This document shows, piece by piece, positions 52,273 to 59,552 of a stretch of DNA of 64,000 nt. The translations under genes and the position numbers were made by a program. Position 1 is the first letter of the stretch, and each line of letters begins with the position of its first letter. A model generated the notes under the pieces. That model worked only from the letters and a program-made list of their open reading frames with translations, made no database searches and was not told the DNA's origin. Source of the DNA: Flavobacterium dankookense (GTDB lineage Bacteria; Bacteroidota; Bacteroidia; Flavobacteriales; Flavobacteriaceae); assembly GCF_004362665.1 (NCBI RefSeq), contig NZ_SNXR01000011.1, positions 124,001 to 188,000 on the forward strand, written 5' to 3'.

Positions 52273-53385
52273 GTATTTGTTCATTTTGTATAAGTAGTAA
52301 ATACCGTCTTTTTTTGCTTCTTTAATTCTAGCGTAATGTTCTAGTCCAACATTTAAACCAACTATACCAGCACTAATTAATAAAATCATTGAGTTTGATA
52401 TTTGGTCAGAAAAAGTAAGTAAAAGAGGTGAATAAGATTTTGGGTCTTTCGCTTCTTTAATTAATTCTTGCATAACTTTATATTTTGAATTATCTAAAGT
52501 ATGATTGATATTTTCAATTAGTGGACGAATTTTTAGATCTGCAATTTTTTGAGCATTGGTGTTAATATAATTGTAATCGTAATTATTTAGTAAATCGAAA
52601 GTTAAATTCTCTAATTTTGATTGAAACTCTAATAATTCATCTTTTGAATTTTCTTTAAATCTTAGGATTTCTTCAGGTGGAAATTTGCCCAAATTTGGGA
52701 CGCCTAATTTAATAGCCTCAAGAGCAAATGAAGGAGTTACGTTGAATTCGTTTTTAAATGCTATTTGAGCATTTTTAAATCTATCAGTTTTGTTTATTTC
52801 TTTGAAAAGATCATTAACATATTTACTGGAAGTTAAAACATCTTTTCCTTGTTCATAATAATTTACAAAAGTTTTGAAAACTCTAGCATAATAAGATAAT
52901 AGTTGATTAACATTATCAGTTTTATTGAAAAGTTTTTCTGAAAGTATTGAAGATTCTTTATTAAGCTCTAAGTCATAACTTAATACAATTCTTCCTTTTT
53001 CATCAACAATTTGTTGTTCATTATGCTTTTTTCCCACTAGTTCTGAATGAAAAAGTACTAGGTCATTTATTTGCATATCACTACTTACTGAACTGATTCC
53101 TTTTTCCGGACTTTCTCCAACACTATCGATATCAATTTGATATTTAATATTTTTATTTTTTTCAAACTCTTTTAAATGTAATAAAAATTTTTCATCAGTA
53201 AAATCATTTGTTGAAATTACTTGAGCTTTAACCTTTCCGTTTCTGTCAGGTTTTGCATTGGTTGGAGCCACGATATGAAGATGTCTTTGCTCGATAATGT
53301 TTATTTGGTCAAAATACAATACTAAGGCTTTTATTTCCTCAATATTATCTTCAAGCATATGTGATATGTAGTTTACTGTTTTCAT
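52264..53385 (-). CDS. Cassette gene 5b: unknown protein, possible partner of 5a
   Basis: 373 residues. Soluble for the most part: N-terminal EEIKALVLYFDQINIIEQRHLHIVAP, a long helical middle, and one hydrophobic stretch near the C-terminus (NSMILLISAGIVGLNVG). The stop codon TAA is in the S4 core. It follows gene 5a by 33 bp inside the same block, so this cassette carries two genes. Not recognised; a pair of long unknown genes in an accessory array might be a defence or toxin-type module, which is speculation. Confidence 0.72.
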   Translation of the reverse strand: MKTVNYISHMLEDNIEEIKALVLYFDQINIIEQRHLHIVAPTNAKPDRNGKVKAQVISTNDFTDEKFLLHLKEFEKNKNIKYQIDIDSVGESPEKGISSVSSDMQINDLVLFHSELVGKKHNEQQIVDEKGRIVLSYDLELNKESSILSEKLFNKTDNVNQLLSYYARVFKTFVNYYEQGKDVLTSSKYVNDLFKEINKTDRFKNAQIAFKNEFNVTPSFALEAIKLGVPNLGKFPPEEILRFKENSKDELLEFQSKLENLTFDLLNNYDYNYINTNAQKIADLKIRPLIENINHTLDNSKYKVMQELIKEAKDPKSYSPLLLTFSDQISNSMILLISAGIVGLNVGLEHYARIKEAKKDGIYYLYKMNKYFA

Positions 53386-53418
53386 AATATTTCGAAAAAC
53401 TGCTGTTGAGCGATGTGA

Positions 53419-54270
53419 TTATTTTAAATCTAATTTATTTTGATTATCAGTTTTTGAAATATGTTCAAAAACTTGTTCAATAACATAACTATTTTGGTCA
53501 ACTATATAAGTTTGTAAGTCTTCATCATAAGTTCTGTTTCTTGCTAAAATTACTTTAAAAGTATCACCTTTTCTAAATGCTTCATTATTTAGTTTAATTA
53601 TAAAGTTAGGGTCTTTTATTGATGCTTTGATTGGATATCCACGAAAAATAAAAACCCATTTTGCATTACCTTCAAAATGTATTGTTTTTACAATTAATAA
53701 TGCTTCATCTCTAATTATATCTTTTTTGGGTTCGTTTTCAATTTCAATTTGTTCTTCTCTATTTATAAGGTTTGCAAATTGTGATTTTGGGATATTAATA
53801 ATTTCTTTGTCATTCTTATCAATTTTTAAATCTGTAATATTTTCATCTTCATTAACGATAATAAATGATTGCTTTATCTTTTGTTCAGCTCCAGTATTTT
53901 GATAAAAATTATAAACATTATTTATAATTTCTGGCTCAACATTTTGTTTTTCTAAAAGTGATTTTATTTCTTTTAGAGTATTGTCTTCTTTTGGTTTAGT
54001 TAAGTAATAAAGTAAAAGACCTGCTAAAGTTGAAACAACAATTGTTTCAAAAGATTTTAGCAGCATTTTTTCATATTTTGGTGAAATCTTTATTTTAAAA
54101 CTTCCATTTTCTGGTGGTGAAACTTCAATAATCAAATCGTCAACAAAATATCCTAATTGATTATTTACGCTATAAATTAATTCTTTATAAATTTCAAGAA
54201 ATTCAGTTAAAGTGTCAACCTTAATATTTCCATCACCTCCAAATTTTATTGTTAAATAGTTGTTGTTCAT
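53419..54270 (-). CDS. Cassette gene 5a: unknown protein with one membrane segment
   Basis: 283 residues. N-terminal domain YLTIKFGGDGNIKVDTLTEF … SPPENGSFKIKI recalls the DUF7946-type N-domain. One hydrophobic helix at about 73-90 (FETIVVSTLAGLLLYYL) follows. Then comes a coil, and a beta-rich C-domain (about 185-270, KWVFIFRGYPIKA, GDTFKVILARNRTY). First gene of the two-gene cassette; its ATG is 17 bp from the S5 core. Confidence 0.72.
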   Translation of the reverse strand: MNNNYLTIKFGGDGNIKVDTLTEFLEIYKELIYSVNNQLGYFVDDLIIEVSPPENGSFKIKISPKYEKMLLKSFETIVVSTLAGLLLYYLTKPKEDNTLKEIKSLLEKQNVEPEIINNVYNFYQNTGAEQKIKQSFIIVNEDENITDLKIDKNDKEIINIPKSQFANLINREEQIEIENEPKKDIIRDEALLIVKTIHFEGNAKWVFIFRGYPIKASIKDPNFIIKLNNEAFRKGDTFKVILARNRTYDEDLQTYIVDQNSYVIEQVFEHISKTDNQNKLDLK

Positions 54271-54286
54271 ATATTTGTTGTAATAT

Positions 54287-54425
54287 TTCGCCTAACGTTT
54301 CGGGGCTTTGCGTTCGGGCGGGTTTAAATGCACTACCGCTCGAATAATTTACAAAAGTTTTTAAAATGCACAAACGTTGAGGCTTGCACTTCAGCCCGCC
54401 TGACGCAAAACCCTTGTTAGCGGTT
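54287..54425 (-). repeat. attC-like site S5
   Basis: Left TTCGCCTAACGTTTCGGGG, right ACCCTTGTTAGCGGTTC. The arms TTTGCGTTCGGGCGGG and CCCGCCTGACGCAAA pair with a displaced base, the sort of extrahelical base that orients attC recombination. Its loop differs from S1-S4 and S6. On the gene strand it starts GAACCGCTAAC, matching GTTAGCGGTC at the start of block 6 (S6) except one base. Confidence 0.85.
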
Positions 54426-54436
54426 CGTTGTTTTTG

Positions 54437-54703
54437 TCACTCAATTTGTTTTAATATTTTTTCAGCAATCTGTTCGCAATGAATTTTATTCCCGGTCATT
54501 CCCATATTTACGGTTTCTATTTCATAAAGATGCTTTGCAATTTTTACTTTGTCCGCTCCTTGAATTGTCAAACTGAAAATGTGTGGCGTGTAACCTTGAT
54601 ATTCGTCTCTAACTTCTTCAATATCATTTAGTCCAATTGGGTCCCAATCTTTCCATAGAATTTCATCAATTGCTTTGTATAATATTTTTTGCTTCTCTGT
54701 CAT
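54437..54703 (-). CDS. Cassette gene 6b: small soluble protein (DUF1871-like)
   Basis: 88 residues from ATG 54703; a GTG at 54715 is also possible. LYKAIDEILWKDWDPIGLNDIEE, YTPHIFSLTIQGADKVKIAKHLYEIETVNMGM resembles small DUF1871-type proteins found in accessory regions of many bacteria. Eleven bases after the stop of gene 6a, so co-translated. Confidence 0.68.
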   Translation of the reverse strand: MTEKQKILYKAIDEILWKDWDPIGLNDIEEVRDEYQGYTPHIFSLTIQGADKVKIAKHLYEIETVNMGMTGNKIHCEQIAEKILKQIE

Positions 54704-54714
54704 TTTTCTTGTCA

Positions 54715-55122
54715 CTATTCCATTTTTTTTAGTTGATTTTTATTGTCTTCCCAAATCTGTCTAAACAGTGGTGTGATTTTCCAGCAATCTTCAAGATTTT
54801 CATTGTCAAAGCAAGACCAATAGTAAATTGTGAATTCGTGAAGTTTAAAGTCAATCTCTAAAATTGGTTTAATTGCTTCACAATACTTTTGAAAAAGTTC
54901 TTCGGTGTTTTGTTCCTCTGTCGCTTGAATAATAATCTCCATTAGAACAAATTTCTTGTCGTCATCCTTTGTCGAGCCGTAATGGGATATGTATTTGTCA
55001 ATGTCGTTTGGATTTGCAACTTCGTAAGACCAATCTTGCATAGTCAATTTGTTAGGAAGATTTAGTTCTTCTGCTAACTCGTCAATTGCTTTTCTTGTTC
55101 CACATCTAAAAGTCGGTTCCAT
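54715..55122 (-). CDS. Cassette gene 6a: soluble unknown protein
   Basis: 135 residues without signal or membrane segment; acidic. EPTFRCGTRKAIDELAEELN, QDWSYEVANPNDIDKYI and a C-terminal CWKITPLFRQIWEDNK. Not recognised. With 6b it forms the second two-gene cassette of the array. Confidence 0.68.
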   Translation of the reverse strand: MEPTFRCGTRKAIDELAEELNLPNKLTMQDWSYEVANPNDIDKYISHYGSTKDDDKKFVLMEIIIQATEEQNTEELFQKYCEAIKPILEIDFKLHEFTIYYWSCFDNENLEDCWKITPLFRQIWEDNKNQLKKME

Positions 55123-55157
55123 TTATTTTTTATTATCGGTTGGTGTCGTTTTACAAT

Positions 55158-55300
55158 GACCGCTAACGTTCCGCGGCTAGTGGCTTTTTGCGAAGCCAGC
55201 GAACTGCGTACTTTCAGCTAAGATAAAATATTTACGTGAAAAACAAACGTGAAACTAAGAAAATCCAGCAATGGCCACTAACCGCTGTTACCGGCTGTTG
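55158..55300 (-). repeat. attC-like site S6
   Basis: Left GACCGCTAACGTTCCGCGG, right GCCACTAACCGCTGTTACCG. Pairing from outside in: TAAC/GTTA, unpaired GTTCC against one T, GCGG/CCGC, one C-A mismatch, TAGTGGC/GCCACTA. On the gene strand it starts CAACAGCCGGTAAC, the reverse complement (13 of 14) of the block-7 opening at S7. Confidence 0.86.
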
Positions 55301-55758
55301 TTATCGTCTAATTGCGTAAACATGTATTCTTTTTCAGTTTCCACAAAATTCAGCCTAGATTTTATTTTATTCACTTTCGAAGCTGCTTTAAACATTTCTT
55401 TCTCCGAATCCTTTCTATATGGAAACGATTTTGGCATTTCGCCATCGCCTAGTATTGAGAAACGAAAGTAAATGTCATTAACGTTTCCGTATTCTTGGTG
55501 ACTAAAATATTCGGGCTTTTCAATTTCCACAATAATTTTCGAAAGTTCTTCGCCTTGTTTTTCACTCATTACAGAATAATAGTTTTTTCTGTTTATTTCG
55601 TCAGTCAGGTACAAAGTATCTTTTCCAGAATATTTTATTACGTAATCATTCTTTGAATCTACGTAGTTAAAAGCAAAAATTGGCATTTTGTAGCTTTGGG
55701 TTTGTCTTCCACAGCTTGTCAGAAGTATAAATGATATTAAAAATATTGTCTTTTTCAT
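55288..55758 (-). CDS. Cassette gene 7: lipoprotein of unknown function
   Basis: 156 residues from ATG 55758; an upstream in-frame start at 55824 would run through the half site and is rejected. Lipoprotein signal KKTIFLISFILLTSCGRQ (Cys about 17). The mature part has DYVIKYSGKDTLYLTDE and FRFSILGDGEMPKSFP. Not recognised. The stop codon TAA lies in the S6 core. It is the cassette closest to the putative array promoter. Confidence 0.72.
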   Translation of the reverse strand: MKKTIFLISFILLTSCGRQTQSYKMPIFAFNYVDSKNDYVIKYSGKDTLYLTDEINRKNYYSVMSEKQGEELSKIIVEIEKPEYFSHQEYGNVNDIYFRFSILGDGEMPKSFPYRKDSEKEMFKAASKVNKIKSRLNFVETEKEYMFTQLDDNNSR

Positions 55759-55772
55759 GCGGTTTTGGTCTA

Positions 55773-55786
55773 CAATAGCCGGTAAC
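55773..55786 (-). repeat. Half site S7 at the array edge (attI-like position)
   Basis: CAATAGCCGGTAAC, reverse complement GTTACCGGCTATTG. It matches the block-7 end at S6 but is not followed by TAACGTTYC or a long palindrome; only a short hairpin (GCTCA…TTGAGC, 55797-55822) follows. This is what a cassette inserted at a primary, non-attC site would look like. Confidence 0.5.
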
Positions 55787-55821
55787 TTGTTTATATGCTC
55801 AGTTTTTATTATTAAGTTGAG

Positions 55822-55829
55822 CAAATCTA
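55822..55829 (-). promoter_or_regulatory. -7 box reading into the cassette array
   Basis: Minus-strand TAGATTTG matches TAnnTTTG, with TTCG 20 bp upstream in the -33 position. It points toward gene 7 and could serve as the common array promoter. The rest of 55830-55967 is AT-rich and without other features. Confidence 0.45.
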
Positions 55830-55967
55830 TCCTAATTTGGGTGTATTGGCGAATCTTTTTTATTTTCTACTTTTCAAATATACAACTCTCTTTATTTTTA
55901 TTCTACGTATAAATACGTATTTTACACAAACGTAAAAGTTCAATTTATATCGCGCAGTTAGTTTATT

Positions 55968-56192
55968 TTAAGAATTGTCTTTTTTCTGAAAATTACCTAT
56001 TTTAAAATACATATTTAAAAAACCAAGTACTAATCCTGTGCCAACGGCAACGACAAAAGACCTCCATAACAGTGAAATGAGTTCATCGCTATTACTAAAA
56101 TCAATATCAAATAGTCCATAGACTAATGTGCCTACAAAAATGCCAGCAGCCCAGGATAGAAAAGTAACTTTAAAGTAGAAAAATCGGTTCAT
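55968..56192 (-). CDS. Small two-helix membrane protein
   Basis: 74 residues: helices at about 5-28 (FKVTFLSWAAGIFVGTLVYGLF) and 42-62 (WRSFVVAVGTGLVLGFLNMYF). Not recognised. It stands alone between the array edge and the Pr6Pr gene. The 192 bp upstream contain repeat copy 2 and little else. Confidence 0.65.
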   Translation of the reverse strand: MNRFFYFKVTFLSWAAGIFVGTLVYGLFDIDFSNSDELISLLWRSFVVAVGTGLVLGFLNMYFKIGNFQKKDNS

Positions 56193-56334
56193 GGTTTTTG
56201 TTTTAGAGTGTGTTGTTATTTATTGAAATGGTATAGCATGTTGATAAAAAACAATGCCGTCATTGAAACAAATGTAGTAATTTTTTTTTGTGAGTAGTGT
56301 TAGTAGATTTATGTTATTAGTTTTTTTGTTTATG

Positions 56335-56411
56335 GTTCTCGATACTATTTTCTATAGTAAAAATTGCATTTTTAATATAGAAAATCACTCGAACTGACGG
56401 GAATGGGATGG
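56335..56411 (+). repeat. Dispersed intergenic repeat, copy 2
   Basis: GGTTCTCGATACTATTTT…, a hairpin ATTTTCTATA / TATAGAAAAT, then ACTCGAACTGACGGGAATGGG. The outer words match copy 1 at 49331. It covers the stop codon of the Pr6Pr gene and may serve as its terminator. Confidence 0.5.
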
Positions 56412-57026
56412 GTTTTTGCTAATCCATCGGCTAATGCTAATAAAAATAACTGCTGCCAAGATAAAGACAAGGACCAAAACACCACTGTTAATAAGTACTT
56501 GTTGTAAACCAAGTTGGGTTACATTCACAAAAGGATAGGGGTAAAAGTTAGAAAAATTACCTCTAACCAAGATATAAACCAAGTAAAGCGAAGGGTAAAT
56601 TAGCCAACTCGGAATGAATTTCCATTGGTTCTCTTTGTGGTTTTCATATACATACCAAAAGACAATAACAAACAACGGAATGATGGAATGCAAGAGTTCG
56701 TCAACGAGTTTTTGCATACCTGTTGGCGACCAAATACTGCGTAAAACCACTTGATAAACCAAACCTACGATGGAAATGTATAGCGTAACGGCTGAAAGAA
56801 CGCCTGGTTTTTCTAACCGAAATAGTAATGAAGTTGTTTTTTTTAGTCTAAGCACGGTGAAATAGATAGCTACAATCAGATTGGTCAAAATAGTAAAGAA
56901 ACTGAAGAAGCGAATAGTGGTTTCGGGCACAGATGCTATTCGGTTATCTATCATTAAAATATATTGCGTGATGACAGCAAACCATCCTAAAACAGCTCCA
57001 ATGAGCAGTATATTGTTTTTGACCAT
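56385..57026 (-). CDS. Pr6Pr family membrane protein
   Basis: 213 residues with six hydrophobic helices. FFSFFTILTNLIVAIYFTVL, VYQVVLRSIWSPTG, LLHSIIPLFVIVFW and VRGNFSNFYPYPFVNV are the Pr6Pr marks. Function unknown. First of three minus-strand genes ending near the META gene? It is in fact the last: META and lipoprotein genes lie upstream with gaps of 10 and 18 bp. Confidence 0.9.
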   Translation of the reverse strand: MVKNNILLIGAVLGWFAVITQYILMIDNRIASVPETTIRFFSFFTILTNLIVAIYFTVLRLKKTTSLLFRLEKPGVLSAVTLYISIVGLVYQVVLRSIWSPTGMQKLVDELLHSIIPLFVIVFWYVYENHKENQWKFIPSWLIYPSLYLVYILVRGNFSNFYPYPFVNVTQLGLQQVLINSGVLVLVFILAAVIFISISRWISKNPSHSRQFE

Positions 57027-57044
57027 AATGATAATCAGTAAAAG

Positions 57045-57506
57045 TTAATTGCAGTTAATTTCGCTTAGCGGCATGTTAGAATTAAAAGTTAGTTTGCTCA
57101 CGTCTTTAAATTTTGTTCCGTCAGCGGTTGGTTCTCCAAAACCTTCGATAAGCTTTCCGTCTTTTAATTGAAATGCTACTTGGCGAACACTTTCAACTCC
57201 TTCCGATTGAAAAGTGTAATCAGCGATAAGGATGTTGTTTTTGAAAGTTCCTTCAAAGGTTCCTTTGTTTTTATCTTTTTCTTTAAAGTTGTATTTTAAT
57301 GAACCTGAGGCTTTTTCACCATTTAGCTGAAGCTGAAGTTTAATCTCATTGTCATTTGTTTTATATTCATAACAAGTTGATTTTGGTTCTTCAATAGCGC
57401 TTTCCTCTACTGTTGGTGTAGTGGTTTCGGGTTGGGATGTTTCTTCTTTTTTACAGCTAACAAGCAATGCCGTTGTCGCCAAAAAGAGTAGTAATTGTTT
57501 TTTCAT
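57045..57506 (-). CDS. Lipoprotein of unknown function
   Basis: 153 residues, lipoprotein signal KKQLLLFLATTALLVSCKKE (Cys about 18), a Thr/Glu-rich linker, then a beta domain (CYEYKTNDNEIKLQLQLNG, GSLKYNFKEKDKNKGTFEG). No family recognised. It lies between the META-domain and Pr6Pr genes in one transcript. Confidence 0.75.
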   Translation of the reverse strand: MKKQLLLFLATTALLVSCKKEETSQPETTTPTVEESAIEEPKSTCYEYKTNDNEIKLQLQLNGEKASGSLKYNFKEKDKNKGTFEGTFKNNILIADYTFQSEGVESVRQVAFQLKDGKLIEGFGEPTADGTKFKDVSKLTFNSNMPLSEINCN

Positions 57507-57516
57507 AATGTTGGAT

Positions 57517-57954
57517 TTATTGTCGTTTTACGATTTTTTTAAAACGCATCATCGGGATGTCATCAAGTAGTAGTAATAACTTTCCTTCGCTGTCAAAAGC
57601 GACTTTGTTTATTTTTTTCATCATTCCTTGAAAGGCTTGTTCGCCGCCACCTTCGCAAAAACGCATGGTTTGCATTATTTCGCCAATTTTAATTTGGTTC
57701 TCTGTCAAAGTGAAATCGCCGCTATAACCATTGCAAGAAGAATTACCGCTAACACGCATCTCGGTTTTGTCAAACATAACGGTTGGTTTGTTCTCTGGAT
57801 AAAGACCGTCAAAAGCAATTCTTGAACCTGAGATGTATTCTAATTCCCAAGCATTGTCATAGATAGAAGGTGTTGCAGTTACTGTTTTAGTGCAGTTGCA
57901 GCTTATAAAAACCGAAGTCAGTAGCAATAGGAGTAAGGTTGTGTTTTTCATCAT
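57517..57954 (-). CDS. META-domain (HslJ-like) lipoprotein
   Basis: 145 residues, lipoprotein signal LLLLLLTSVFISCNCTK. META domain: NAWELEYISGSRIAF, KPTVMFDKTEMRVSGNSSCNGYSGDFTL, IKIGEIMQTMRFCEG and LLLLLDDIPMMRFKKI. Relatives include HslJ, linked to novobiocin resistance and motility in other bacteria. First gene of the run with the next lipoprotein and Pr6Pr. Confidence 0.9.
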   Translation of the reverse strand: MMKNTTLLLLLLTSVFISCNCTKTVTATPSIYDNAWELEYISGSRIAFDGLYPENKPTVMFDKTEMRVSGNSSCNGYSGDFTLTENQIKIGEIMQTMRFCEGGGEQAFQGMMKKINKVAFDSEGKLLLLLDDIPMMRFKKIVKRQ

Positions 57955-58096
57955 TTGGAAGTTTGTTGTTTAACGATACTAATTTACGTCATTTTATCTT
58001 CGGTTGAGGTAATTTGTTGTGAATATTGATTAAAAAGTACCAATAGTTACATCGAAACAATCTATTTTATCGTAAGTATTATAAAAATGGAATTTG

Positions 58097-58104
58097 TATT
58101 TTTG
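58097..58104 (+). promoter_or_regulatory. -7 box of yaaA
   Basis: TATTTTTG matches TAnnTTTG, 20 bp before the ATG at 58125. Confidence 0.45.
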
Positions 58105-58124
58105 AATCACAATAAAAGAACGCT

Positions 58125-58883
58125 ATGAAAATTGTTATATCTCCAGCCAAATCCTTGAATTTTGAGAAAGAATTGCCTACTCGTCGTTTCACAGAGCCAA
58201 AATTTCTAAAAGAAGCCACAGTCATTCAGACTACTTTGAAAAAGAAAAAGCCAAAGCAATTGATGGAACTAATGGCTATTTCAGATAAGTTGGCAGAACT
58301 CAATTGGCAGCGAAATCAAGACTGGCAAACGCCATTTACTACTGCAAATTCTCGTGCTGCTGTTTATGCTTTTGATGGCGATGTGTATCAAGGTTTGGAT
58401 ATTTACACCTTGCCTGAAGCAAAATTAGACGTTTTGCAGAGCAAACTAAGAATTCTTTCGGGTTTGTATGGATTATTACAACCATTGGATTTAATACAGC
58501 CCTATCGTCTTGAAATGGGAACTTCAATGACTATTGGTAAAAACAAAAACTTATATGAGTTTTGGAAAAAGACAATTACAAAAACTTTGAACGATGAATT
58601 GACTGAAAATGAATTGTTTGTTAATTTAGCTAGTAATGAATACTTCAGTGCGGTTGATTTTAAATCTTTGAAAGTTCCTGTTATAACTCCTGAATTTAAG
58701 GATTTTAAAGACGGTAAACTGAAGATGATAAGCTTCTTTGCTAAAAAGGCACGTGGCTTAATGGTTCGATATATTATTGATAATGATATCGAAACGATTG
58801 ATGGATTAAAAGGATTTAATTACGAAGGATATTCTTTTGATGCCACTTTGAGTAGTGGAAACAAATTAGTTTTTACGCGATAA
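58125..58883 (+). CDS. yaaA: Peroxide stress protein YaaA
   Basis: 252 residues. MKIVISPAKSLNFE at the start, RAAVYAFDGDVYQGLD, ILSGLYGLLQPLDLIQPYRLEMG and NLASNEYFSAVD are all family blocks. YaaA lowers free iron during peroxide stress and binds DNA. Single gene, converging on the next with four bases between. Confidence 0.95.
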   Translation: MKIVISPAKSLNFEKELPTRRFTEPKFLKEATVIQTTLKKKKPKQLMELMAISDKLAELNWQRNQDWQTPFTTANSRAAVYAFDGDVYQGLDIYTLPEAKLDVLQSKLRILSGLYGLLQPLDLIQPYRLEMGTSMTIGKNKNLYEFWKKTITKTLNDELTENELFVNLASNEYFSAVDFKSLKVPVITPEFKDFKDGKLKMISFFAKKARGLMVRYIIDNDIETIDGLKGFNYEGYSFDATLSSGNKLVFTR

Positions 58884-58887
58884 AAAA

Positions 58888-59235
58888 TTAAACATAAAGG
58901 TATTCTTGATATTCTCTAATTGTTTCGCGTGTGGCCTTCTTTTGATCACGAGCTATTTCTCTCATGGCTTCCACACCTTTTTTTGCGCAACGTTTAATCT
59001 TATATAATTTGGATGAAAAGGATTGAAGCTGTTCTAATTCTTCTGGATTCAGCTTGTTTTCCATTGTCGAAACAAAGGTGTTGAATTCTTTTAGAATGAC
59101 TTTGTTTGCTTCATACTCCGTTTTTAAATCTTCGAGTAGTTCGTTGATTTCATTGGTGATATCATTACCGATGTCTTCACTCTTCTTGCAAAGCTCAATT
59201 AGAACTTTTTTCTCGTGATTATTAAAAATTCCCAT
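58888..59235 (-). CDS. Helical unknown protein
   Basis: 115 residues, almost entirely coiled-coil helices (IELCKKSEDIGNDITNEINELLEDLKTEYE and the basic C-terminal GVEAMREIARDQKKATRETIREY). No family recognised. A minus-strand TACATTTG at 59274-59281 gives it a promoter. The 317 bp upstream to the amidotransferase gene hold nothing else. Confidence 0.65.
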   Translation of the reverse strand: MGIFNNHEKKVLIELCKKSEDIGNDITNEINELLEDLKTEYEANKVILKEFNTFVSTMENKLNPEELEQLQSFSSKLYKIKRCAKKGVEAMREIARDQKKATRETIREYQEYLYV

Positions 59236-59273
59236 AGCTTGTGGTTTTGGTTGGTAAATTGTTATGAATCAAT

Positions 59274-59281
59274 CAAATGTA
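59274..59281 (-). promoter_or_regulatory. -7 box of the helical unknown gene
   Basis: Minus-strand TACATTTG matches TAnnTTTG, 39 bp ahead of the ATG at 59235; a TTTG is only 12 bp further up. Confidence 0.4.
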
Positions 59282-59552
59282 TTAATTTTTATTCAAACAG
59301 TTTGCATGTTGTTGATAAGTTATAAATTCCGTTCAAAAGTAACGCAACTTCAGGTGAAGTAAATGACCGAAATGTGATGTTTAGGTTAAATAAAGGGGAG
59401 ATAGATAAAATCTATCGTGTTGTTTTATTTAAATGATTATCAATTTAATAAATGTCATAATTTAAATAATAAATTTAATAAACAATCAAAATTTTTATTT
59501 CAGTGAATGGTTTGCTGTTTTTGTTTGTACGCGAGTAGAAAAAATATTTTTT

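Larger units (their letters stand above)
49716..55830 (-). mobile_element. Integron-like gene-cassette array without integrase in the window
   Basis: Nine genes, all on the minus strand, are grouped into seven cassette-like blocks separated by palindromic sites S1-S6 (each about 135 bp), with a partial site S0 at the low-coordinate end and a half site S7 at the high-coordinate end. All six full sites begin on the plus strand with TAACGTTYC and end with an arm, one or two bases, then GTTA or a variant. Block ends are complementary to each other (S-site entries). In integrons the array is read from attI through Pc into cassettes that each end with attC. Here the attI-like edge would be at 55786 and a TAnnTTTG element faces inward at 55829-55822. 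No tyrosine recombinase is present between 47 and 64 kb. An alternative is a non-integron repeat family, but complementary cassette ends argue against that. Confidence 0.75.
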
